Origin: Ostrinia nubilalis | Lineage: Eukaryota; Arthropoda; Insecta; Lepidoptera; Crambidae | Direction of reading: 5' to 3' | NCBI RefSeq assembly: GCF_963855985.1 | Contig: NC_087092.1 | Location: forward strand, 16,554,001-16,618,000 | DNA: 64,000 bases | Shown here: piece after piece, positions 24,301 through 36,300 of the stretch | Numbering within the stretch: the first letter of the stretch is position 1 | Layout of the letters: every line of letters starts with the position of its first letter | Notes under the pieces: model-generated | What the model saw: the letters and a program-made list of their open reading frames with translations, nothing else | Told to the model about the DNA's origin: nothing | Database searches by the model: none | Translations under genes and position numbers: made by a program

Positions 24301-27300
24301 AAACAGTAAATACTAACTGTAAATTGACAGATTTTCACATACACAATTATATTAGTCACAAAAACATCTGCGGGGCTACTCCCTACGGTCTACAAAGCAT
24401 CGATCAATATTTCTCTCAATTTCTGCGTAGTGCATTGCTATTTGAAAATACACACACACTCAGTTGAATGCGATGGTACTAAATTTGACACGATTCCAGC
24501 GATTTCAACGGTCATTGAGCATTTTTGACCAAATAATACTTTGAATTTCGCGTTGAACATGATTGAAATCTGTTTTGAAGGTATAACGGAATGTATTTAT
24601 TTCAATTTAGGGAGTAGCCCCGCTGCGTTTTACAGTCAATGTCAAATACTTAGTGACATCCAAAGTTGCCAATAAGTTCGCAACACGTCTTTATTACAAT
24701 GGAGTAAGTTCTTGAGTGGCGACCACGAGCCGGAAGACGTAGCGTGGGCAGGCCTCCCACTAGGTGGACCGACGATCTGGTGAAGGTCGCGGGAGGTGCC
24801 TGGATGCGAGCGGCGCAGGACCGGTCTTTGTGGAAATCCTTGGGGGAGGCCTTTGTCCAGCAGTGGATGTCTTTCGGCTGAAAGGAATGAAGGTTGTCAA
24901 CTTTTTGGTCACTTTGGGTGTCACAACGTGGGGTGCGATGGTGAGGGACCTCCTTTTGAGTAGATTTGAGTGGGCCGGTGGCCGTCGAGGCATTTGCCTG
25001 GGCCACGATGCAGGGGACATCTTTAAAAACCCCCACAGGTGGGGGCTGGCGGGGCGTTTGCCCGGGCCCATAAAAAACAACTGGAGGAGGGGGTTGGGGG
25101 TTCCCTCGAAGCCGGAGAGGCTTGCTCGTGAGCGAGCCTCTAGCCTGAGGCGGAGCTGCGGACGAATGTCCAACCAGGACAATAACTCGCGGCTCCGTTT
25201 CTTTGGGCTCTGGTGGAAACCGTCGGGTTTTAGTGGGTAGACCCCGCCTTTAGTGGGTAGGCGGGGAGAGTCCCACATAACCCACTGGCCGTCCCCATAG
25301 ACCAGTGGGTATGCGCAAAGCATTTCCCGACGAAAAAAAAAAAGGGTGTCACAACGTGTCGTGTCATGTCATGTCGTGGCGTGGTGACCTGGTGCGGGCG
25401 CGGCGTGGTGAGCGCGTGTAGCGCGCGCGTGGCGAGCGCGTGCGCGGGCGCGGGCGGCGCGGGCGGCGCGCGCATATCCGTCTCCAACGCGTACGCAGCC
25501 GGGTAACGCATGCGAGCCGCGCCGCACACCACCTGCGAAAGTTACATACTTGTTAATACATATTATACTTGTAACGTAAATAGCTAGTTTCGTAAAAAAA
25601 ATTTTTTTAGTCCGTCAATTTTAACACGTTGGACGCCACGCGGCTCACCGGTGAGCCTCGAACAATTCAATTTCCATTGTGTCTAGCGTCTCGGCGTTCA
25701 ATGACTTAATATAAAAAAATATTGGACACATATATTTTTAATTGTCAATCAAACAAATAATTACAAAGTTATAGTGCGTTGAAGTTCCGCGCGACGTCAC
25801 AAAGTGCTGCACTTTTACGCACTCACTGACGTCACAAGCGTTTTCTTTGAACTTTTGCACGCTTTATCTCTTTACATTTTCATTAGTTTTAAAACTGACG
25901 GAGTAATTAAAACTCTTGCTTTTTTACCCAGGAAACATCCCTATTATACAGTATAGATCAGCTACAAAGTATTTGCGAGGAGGATACGGCCCGGATTACA
26001 ACAAAGCGGTGATGAGACGTGTTTTAAACAACCAGTAGAATACCGTTATGAGTAACGAGATGGGTGAAAGTTGAAATTTTCTTCGTTGTTTACATCGCTC
26101 CGCTCGTCTCGTCGTCGCTTTGGTGGAATACTGGCTTAATACACATAATACAGTACAATCTAATGTATAACTCAAAAGTGACTGACTGACTGACATAGTG
26201 ATCTATCAACGCACAGCCCAAACCACTGGACGCCGCGCCGCACGGTGGATCGAGCCCATACAAGGTGTTGGACATGGTGCTTTAAATGCAACTACTTAAA
26301 ACAAGATTGATTTGCATATAAGTTGAAAGATGAGACTTCATTCTATCAAATATCATTAATATCAAGTCATGATCTACTATCATAGCTATGTGGTGCGACC
26401 GTAAAGTGAACAAAGTCAAAATCATGGATTTTCTGACTTCTGTTTGTATTGTCAATATATCCAATTTCGTTCACTGGTTTTATGTTAGTACTTAATAATG
26501 TATTAGTTTATACCTTTATCTTAATCTGTGTGTTAAAATGAGTGCCTAAAAAACTTCTAGCTTGGCTATTTTGACGTAATTTTAAAAGGTATTTTTTTAA
26601 ATGAAAACTGCGTGTTTTAGTTGACATCTTGGGCGATCTTTAACAAACCATGAATGAGAGATGATAGATGACAATGTGGGCGATATTATTACTCAGTTTT
26701 TGGACCCTTGTTCATCCATATTTTCGAGAAAATCACAAAAAACTAAATAAAAGCGCCTCATTTTTCCGCATAGCAAAATTAACTTAGGTAAAATTCGTTA
26801 CACTAAAATAATGTCAGGTAAACCAAAGATGTTTATTTTGGTTTATGAGTTATTTATCGTGTGCAATTCAGTAAAAAATACTCATTAAAATGGAAAACCT
26901 CAAGGCAAATAGAGATTTGTATGCATTATTAAAAACCACGATGAAAGATCGCGCTAGTTCTTTAGCTAGGATACTAGAGCTGTTTTCCCATACACTCTCT
27001 TCAGATAAACAGAGGTAAGTACTAACGTAGTTAATACTTTATGAACATAAAGAAATACTATAAAACAGACATAGTAAAAAAAATCACACTGTCATCATCT
27101 CAAAAGATTGTCGTCGTTGAATTTAGTACATACCATACATACATTTTGTATGTATTTTTTTCTTAATTTATGATTGTGTTAGGTAGGTACTAAGTTACAC
27201 ATTTTATTTATCAGATAACTATCGAAAAAAATCAATAATTTCATTGACACTGTTTGTCGCAAGAAGAAGCAGTGTCATTATAATGAGAACCAGTTTTTAG

Positions 27301-30300
27301 CTACAAACGTATATTGGCGTATATAAACGTATAATCTGTTGATTGGAGTCAGTTTTGTAGTCCGCCAAGTTCCTATAAAATTGCATTAGTATGTATCTAA
27401 CAGCTAACAGAATATAAAATCAAGCTCGACAAAATCGAACAAAGTGATTGTGTGCAATGAAAAATCAGGCGTTTACAAAAAAAATTCTTTCATAATTTTA
27501 ACACTTAATGAGAATAAATTTAGAGTATTGTTAGATTATGTATCTAACAGTTAACAGAATATGAAATCAAGCTCGACAACATCGAGCAAACTGATTGTGT
27601 GCAATGAAAAATCAGGCGTTTACAAAAATATTTCTTTAAACATTTTAACACTTAATGAGAATAAATTTAGAGTATTGTTAGATTATGTTACTCTTTAAAT
27701 ATGGAAATAGACCAAAATGAGTGAGTATTTGCTTTTCATTGAACAATAAATACAAGTTTTTCATCACTATATTTTAAGAATTTTTTTCACTTATATTAAT
27801 TGCCATCTAATAAGTAAAACCTATCACATTAGAAAGATAAACTTATCAACCTTACACTGTAAAAATTTGAAGTTACTACGTTGACGCAATCTCATTTTAT
27901 TTTAAAAACACTGAGTAAGGAAGCGATGTCCAACGCTTTGTATGGGCTCGATCCAGTGTGCGCCGCTAAGAAAGGATTTTACGAAACTCCACCCCTAAGG
28001 GGGTAAAACGGGATCAACGCGTACGAAGTCGCGGGCGGCCGCTAGTCATAGGATAAAATCATGTTAACGCAGATTATACACATGAATAATACTAAACTAC
28101 ACTGCAACACTATGACGTTGCACTACGTGCCAATGCATAATTTAACATTTAAAAATTAATAACACCAATTAACCTCGATTCAAAACCAATAACATACAAC
28201 AGAACTGTGTTATTACGACATCCTCTGACCTCAATACAGATACATAATTTATTTATCAAACTCATAATATAATTAATAAAATAACATCGCCAAATATAAA
28301 TGAAAACAGACACATTATTCTTTCGTATAAAAATAACTTCTTGGATAATTTTTATGTAACAAATGTTTGAGGAGGAACGAAGTCATTCTCGTGGCTTATG
28401 GAGAGCAACACAGAATTCCTCACGTTGATATAGGAAGCAACAGTGCCAGAGGTTAACAACGGACCATAAATGGACACAGAGATTGGCAACGGCCTGCGTC
28501 ATTTGAGAACAGTCAATGGTAACTGCTTCAAAATCAGCTTCCATAATTTAAACTAAGTAAGTAAAGTACATAGTAATTTAGATCCTATTTAGTTTGAGCT
28601 TATTTGGGATAATAGGATTTCCAGCTAGGTAGAGGGACGATATCCGAAAAGTCGTTGGCAGAAGCTAGATAAGATAAGCCGAAGACTAGGTAGAATGGCA
28701 TACAAAAACAAATAACAAAAACATATACATAATAAATAATGTATATTTCCGGGTTTTTCCCATAACTTAAGTATCAGTCACCAGTCTTTGACACACAAGG
28801 TGATACAAACTATAGACTCATTACCTTAAAACACACCATAATAATTTTGTATGTGATATAAATCAATATGTTTTTTTATTTACATTATGGCGTAGATTGT
28901 GGGAGGTCTACATCTAGCAGTGGACTGCTATACGCAGGGCCGGATTAACCATCTCGGGGCCCCTAGGCATAGCTCGTTTCGGGCCCCCCTTTTTCATACC
29001 ACAACAACGCAATTTGGAAATTTTTACTGTCTACATTACGAAATTGAATGAAGGTAGGTACCATCATTTATCAAAAACCGACTTCAGTCATCACATTGCA
29101 AAGGTTTTCCTTCAAGTGAAAAGACTTTCGCCACAATGGACAAGGACGAAGTATCGGAGTCATTTAAAAATGAAACAAATAACAGGAAAATCCTTCATAT
29201 TTTTATAAAACTAACATAAACATTAAAAAATAAAAATGTACATATTGTACTGATTAAGAAGCATGTTTAAATATTAACCCTTCTAATTTTTTTAGATACA
29301 AAATCGTTTAAAACTTCTTGAAAATTGATCTTTTCTGATACATCACCTTTAACATATTTTTTTTTATTTTTTATTTTTTAATCGGGAGTGCTGGGCCCCT
29401 GGTCATAGTGGGCCCCTAGACACTGGCCTAAAGTGCCTTATGGATAATACGGCACTGGCTATACGCTGATGTTGATGATGCTGCTCACCTCCACAACCAT
29501 CAGCAATGTTCGATCGGGTAGCGCTGGCGTCAGGCATAAGTGTCGAAGTAGTCCGTTTTTTCGTGACAATTTTTTTTTCATGCCAGTGTAAGAGTTAGCC
29601 TAGCCGTGGACTACAGAATTTAATCAGTACTAACATAATTATATGGAAGTGCGCAAATTACACCGATTTGGTATCGGCCGATTTCTCATACAAATGGAAG
29701 TCGACCAAACTTTTGGATGATTAAGTCCGTTAAGCACCCACTTATCTAGCCATGTAGCATGTAATGTGTCAGATACTGTATCAAGTGAGTACATAGGCAC
29801 GAGCCCGTGCCTCGCGCGTGGTTCGCAGGGAGGTCGCAGCGACCCGCCGAGTGGCGGTATCACTGCAAGCACAAAGGCGGCTCGCAGTAGGATCCATGAG
29901 CTCGCAGCCAGATACGCGATGACCGTGGACGAGCCGTACTCACTTGAAGGTTGGATACGTTATATGCTATGTTACGTGCTACATGGCAGGTGAGTACCCT
30001 GCCTTAGTCTGCGAGGTCTTAAAGCTCGTTGTGTGACAGTGCTCACCTCGACAGCGCCGCAGCCCTGCTCGAGCGGGTAGACCTGGCCCCAGGCATAAGT
30101 GTCAACTAAGTCGCTTTTTCAGTGACAAACTGATTTTACTTTTCATGCAGGCAAAGACGTGGGTAAAACTTAGTGTGTGATGGTGCTCCCCCCCACAGCA
30201 CCGCAGCCCTGCTCAATCGAGTAGAGCAGCAGCTGGTGTCAGACATAAGTGGCAGAGTAGACCGTTTTTTCATGGCAAACTAATTTTTTGTGACAAACTG

Positions 30301-33300
30301 TTTTTTTCGTGGGTGAGACACCCCGCAGAATACAGGCTTTTAGTCGGCCGACTAAAAGCCTGTATTCTGCAAGAGTCTTAAAGCTCGTTGTCCTCACCTC
30401 GACAGCGCCGCAGCCCTGCTCGAGCGGGTAGACCTGGCCCCAGGTATAAGTGTCAACTAGTGTCAAGTAAGTCGCTTTTTCAGTGACAAACTGATTTTAC
30501 TTTTCATGCAGGCAAAGACGTGGGTAAAACTTAGTCTATAACGGTCACCTCCACAGCGCCGCTGCCCTGCTCAATCGAGTAGAGCTGGTGTCAGACATAA
30601 GTGCCAGGGTAGACCGTTTTTTCATGGCAAACAAATTTTTTGTGACAAACTGTTTTTTTTCGTGGGTGAGACACCCCGCAGAATACAGGCTTTTAGTCGG
30701 CCGACTAAAAGTCTGTAGTCTGCGGGAGTCTTAAAGCTCGTTGTCTCACCTCGACAGCGCCGCAGCCCTGCTCGAGCGGGTAGAGCTGGCGCCAGGCGTC
30801 GAGCAGGCGCGCGGTGGCGGCGTCGCTGTCGCTCCACTCGCGCCCCGTCAGCGTGCCCTCCAGCCCGAACGGCGCCAGGATCACTGCAATCAAACAAGTA
30901 TGGGTCAGCAACAATCTATCTTCTATCTATATAAATAAAAATGAATTGATGTTCGTTAGTCTGATTAAAACTCGAGAACGGCTGGGCCGATTGAGCTGAT
31001 TTTGATTTTAAAATGTTTGTTGTAGTCCAGGGTAGGTCTAAACGGTGAGCAAATACGCACGCGATATTATTTTTCTGTGACAGACAAAATTCCACGCGGG
31101 CGAACCCGCGGGCGGAAAGCTAGTTAATAATAATAATAAAAGATTTAATTTGTCTACTTTGGTTTTCACCGGGGCCGGGGTCTCCCCGGATGTATTCCCC
31201 GATGATGGATTTGTACGGTACGCAGCAAGTACTGAGCAAGCAAAACTCACTCTTAACTTCACTTTTATACATAGGTCTATAGTCTGGTCCGTGAGCACGT
31301 AGAATTTTGTCCAATGACTCCTAGCTACCCATCCTTATCGCTCGCACGTAATTATATTGCTGTCGCGACTGTGCGATTGGCACCCGCAGTGAGTGTGCGA
31401 TCGCGCTCGCTCGAGTCATTGAACAAAATTCTTCGTGCTCACGGACCGGGCTTTACCTACACACCCTTTTGGCGTCCGCTTGGCTACCTAAGGTACTGTG
31501 TGCGTAGTACGAGTTTACACCAAACGTCATCGCTAGCGATTTTGTATAGCGTCCTAGCGGATACTTTCAAAAATTAAAGTCTTCATAGATTTTGGACGCT
31601 AGCGACAACGTTTAATGCAAACTCGGACTAAGCACACTAAGCTTGGCCAGTGGATGTCGTCTTAATACTAGTGAGAGACAAGTAGTGACAGTGCGCATCC
31701 GAGGATACCTCTAGTGCAGAGAAAGAGAGTCTTGTTTTCTGTTACTTATAGTCCTCAACCTTGGCATCTGCTAGACTTTGCAGGCGCTGAGTTAGGTCAG
31801 TCTCTTGACAAAAATGACACTTTTGTTCGACCGGCATCTTCAGTGCAGGAGTCTTTGCCCTCTATCCGTCCCCCAGACACGGCCTGAGCCGAGGTCCGAG
31901 CCTACCGTGGCGCCCTCAGGCCGCGTCCGTAGTCCCCTCGATCGGGCCCACTAGAGTGAGCCCGCCGTAGGCTGGACTTTGGTCCAACACCGCGGTGGGC
32001 AACCCTCTAGTTGGGTTCGCCACTAATCGGGCGCCTTATGCGCTCGATACGGCCCGATCGCGAACGTCCGTCTGCGACCGACGATCGCCAAACGGCTAGA
32101 GTACCTTCTGTACTCGCCACTCTGCCCGGTGAAGCTGGAAAAGCTCCTCAAGCTACCAGCGCGCGTCCCTTCAAAAAGGAATCTTTGCTACTACTCACCC
32201 TTGGCGTCTGCTTGGCTATCCGAGGCGCTCAGCTTGGCCAGCCGCTTGGCGGTGAGCGTGCGCACGGGCGGGTGCTGGCGCACGTCGACGGACGCGCACA
32301 CCGTGCTCTCGCCGTGCAGGAAAAACGCAAACGAGAACGACAGGTGCCACGGGCTGGAAGGATACGAAACAGAATTAGTATAGGCTTAATACGAATCACT
32401 ACAGGGGAGGTACTCGTGACCCTCACTCGGCATGGGGCACACTGAAAACCAGCGCCGTGGCCTTCGTCACCGTGGGCCACGGCATATGCTGAGTGGGGTC
32501 CCGTTGCAGTGGGCATCTTGTTGGTGGATGGGTGGCACTGCTCAGTTTACTCTTGTTTTTATTTTTTCTTCTTCCATTATTATGTGCCACTGTCATGTCT
32601 ATGTAATTGCCTGTACTTGTGTGATGTCCATTGTAATAAATGTGTCTTTCTTTCTTCCTTTCTTTCTTACTACTCCCCTGAAGCCAGTCGTCGCTTGCTC
32701 CAACAGAGCGAGCCACAGTCTGGGGCGGAGCCGCGAAAGAATGTCTAGGCCGTCTAGCTCGGACAATAACTCGCAGCTCCGTCCCAAAGACTTCGGGAGG
32801 ACACCGTCAGGTTTTAGTGAGTAATACGAATCACTACATAGTATAAAACAAAGTCGCTTTCCGCTGTATGTGCCTATGTATGTTTAGATCTTTCGAACTA
32901 CGCAACGGATTTTGATGCGGTTTTTTTAATAAATAGAGTGATTCAAGAGGAAGGGTATAAAAGGACCCCTTTAGTACGAAATGTTTCCTAGTTTTAACTT
33001 TTAACTGTTTTTTTTACTTTGAAAGCTTTTTACTTTTTTTACTTTCTCATTCAAATACCCATTGACTGTTACGACCATACGGTTAATATTCCCTATAAAG
33101 GGATTTTATGTATAAAGTCACCAGCAAAAAAAATCCTTCTTTTATAGCAATCAAACTTTACATTTAGCCAATATGTTCATCAACAACCAATCATCATGAC
33201 ATGACATCTTAAAATGGGATCATCCTCAATATACCACATCCCCACTCCCGCTATGATCGTGAGCCAAGAAGCCCCCACCTGGGCATTAACAGGCCTACTT

Positions 33301-36300
33301 CAAGCGTACGTGGCACGAACAGTTGTCCAGCGCATCAACGAGAACGAAAGTTACATCTCCATGCAACAGTGAATGGGTCCAGATGCGGACGCACCTCGAC
33401 ACTTTCTAGAAATGTATGCAAATCGCCGAGTTAACGAGCATACTGTGTAGATAACTGCATATTTTTATGGTGCTCTATCACAGTAATTTCTTAACGCGTA
33501 GCGCCATCTGTGAGATGTAATGTCATTCTTACTACATTTAAAAATTTCAACCAAGTAATTGATACACGTTTTTATGGTTTCAAAAGTACTATGATCAAAA
33601 CTTTTTAACTACATTTTGATGACGTATAAGAGTTAAATAAATGTCTGAGGAGGAACGAAGTCACTCTCGTGGCTTATGGAGAGCAACACAGAATTCCTCA
33701 TGTTGATATAGGAAGCAACAGTGCCAGAGGTTAACAACGGACCATAAATGGACACAGAGATTGGCAACGGCCTGCATCATTTGAGAACAGTCAATGGTAA
33801 CTGCTTCAAAATCTGCTTCCAAAATGAATAAATACACTGGTCATCATAAAAATCGACCCTCCCGCGACAAGCTCTTTTAAACGTATGCATCCCCACTTCC
33901 CACCAATATTACTATACTATATTACCATTTAAATGCCTAGTTCTAAACTTCATTTCATTAAAGGAAAGGTTTTACCCCAAAAAGTTTTTCAAGTCACATT
34001 TATTGTATATGTTAATCGTTTATTAGGAAATTAAATGTGTTTTTCTTTAAGGATATTTATTGGGCTTTCAAATAACACCAATATTGTTGGGGCACCATGA
34101 TTGTGTCAGTAGAAACGAGTTTTCCTGTAAAACGTAGGTGGGCCGATTTTTGTGATGACCAGTGTATATTGAATGTTGTGTTGTAAATTGGCTTGATAAG
34201 GATGAATTTAATTTGATTGTTTTCCAACATACATACATACTTATGTTGGAAAACATAAAATGTCATAAACAAAAGTTACCCCTTATTCCACTATTACCCT
34301 ATCTTAGAGCAACTATTTTAAGTATCACATTTGATACATCGTCCAGGTATCCAACTCCATTCAAGCATAATAGAATCATATTAGAACTGTTACATCGTCG
34401 TACCTCTTGCCGACATCCTCCTCGTCTCCATCGTACGGCTGCACGAACCACTTTCCGAGCCTCACGAAGTCCCTTGACAGCAGGCATCTGGAACAGAACA
34501 CACAGACATAAGTATCCATGATAATAAGGTGAACAAGCTATGACAAAGTAGTTCTTATTGCACTGAGTTTAGGTTCTAAACGAGACTTATCCCACCACTA
34601 CCACTCCTGTATAGCTAGAATCTGCATATTGGTCTCCAATGAAATCCAACTTATGCATTGTTGATAACGCGCTTTAAAGTAAATTGTTACAAAAGTACCA
34701 CAACGTTTAAATATCCATATTTTTTGGGTGAATAAACAAACTTGTGTTAATTAAAACATGATAAATGAACATAACATTTCATAAATACACAAACGTTAAG
34801 TTTTTTCAACAGCCTATCGTGCGCCCAGTGAACCATCATCGAAGTTATATTTCGTACAAGTTGTGGTCGGACACGGTGCGTGAAAAATTCGTGCGCCCGT
34901 TTCTTACAAATGATTGTGAATATTATGTTATTGTTTGATCTGTTTTCTATTGGTCAGAGGCAAGAGCTGCAATACCTTCCCGATTATAATATAACCAACT
35001 TAGCATACTTCGTAACAGTGTATCTAAATACACTCGGCATCAAATAAATCGCACCTCCCGCGACAAGCACTTATCAAACGTATGCATCCCCACTTCCCAC
35101 CAACGTTGGTACCATTTGAAAGTCTAGTTCTAAACTTCATTTCATTAAAGGAAAGGTTTTTACCCCAAAAATGTGTCTTTACAAGGATCCAGAGTCACTT
35201 CTTCAAAAAATAGGTAGTTACGCTTGAGCCAACTTTTATGGCTATAAAACTGTTAAGGTGGGATTAATCGCTATCAATCTGTTAAAGAGGACACGTGAGA
35301 TCATTATTTAGTTTTATAACCATAAAAATTGGTCTGATTGATCCCAGAGGTGAGCCCAAAGTGAGGTCTTTTTTCAAGTCACATTTATGGTATATGTAAA
35401 TCATTTATTAAGAAATTGAATGTGTTTTTCTTTAAGGATATTTATTGGGCTTTCAAATAACACCAATATTGTTGGGGTACCATGATTGTGTGAGAAGAAA
35501 ATCTTTAAAGTTCGCGTCGCGGAAGGTGCGGTTTATTTGATGTTGAGTGTATATAAAAGGAGAAACTGACTGACTGACTGACAGATCAACGCACGGCCTA
35601 AACGGCTAAACGTAGGCACTTGAAATTTGGAAGGGACGTAGCTTAGGTACCGTAGAGGTGCACTAAGAAAGGAATTCCCGAAATTCCCACGGGAACGGGA
35701 GTTAGCGGGAAAAAAACATTTGTATGAAAAAATCTAAACCGCGTACGAAGTCGCGGGCGGCCGCTAGTTAAATAGAAGAGCAAAAGGCCCAAACATTGCA
35801 TACGGCCTTTCTCGGAGTATTATCGATATTTTCAAAATAACATGTCCCAAGAATAAACGTATACAGACATTGTACATTGTATTTGACATCCAAAAATCAC
35901 CTTGTCACGGACAGGGGCTGTGACCGTGACGGGTAGAGCGGGCATCGGGTGCCTCCTGCCTCTAGTAGTTCCAGTCCGACCTGATGTAACGCGAGCCTCC
36001 GCGGCCGGTTATGAAAATGGACGTCGAGACGAATGTAGCGCTCGTTGCGCCGTTTAGCGGCGCACTTTATATGTTAAGTTTGTAATTCGCGCACAACGTA
36101 ACATGAGAATGCGACGGAGCTACTTTTATTGGCCAATAACACTGAATTTTTAGTGCTCGATTCTAATATTTACAACAATATCGGCTCACACATACAAGAA
36201 ATATAAAGGTCGCAGTATTCTACAATAAAGGATTTAATACGATGTAGAGATAATCCGATTTGTTTAATGTAATCCAGTGTATTTATAAGTCCGATGGCTA

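Larger units (their letters stand above)
29483..30743. repeat. Array of five degenerate copies of a Med13 exon end
   Basis: Copies of the last ~50 nt of exon 30750-30883 plus its donor lie at about 29483-29545, 30041-30100, 30184-30250, 30391-30450 and 30544-30601. They form a higher-order period of about 350 bp with two exon-end types. On the minus strand four still read ..YP/SIEQG.GAVE-like codons or keep GAG/GTGA; the 30184 copy has lost the donor, and the 29483 copy has a stop. Two ~46-bp palindromes lie between them. Confidence 0.9.

Noticed and set aside
24760..25323. 187-codon minus and 158-codon plus frames
   Set aside because: They run across an RTE fragment and an inserted retroposon with target duplication; they are repeat translations, not host genes.
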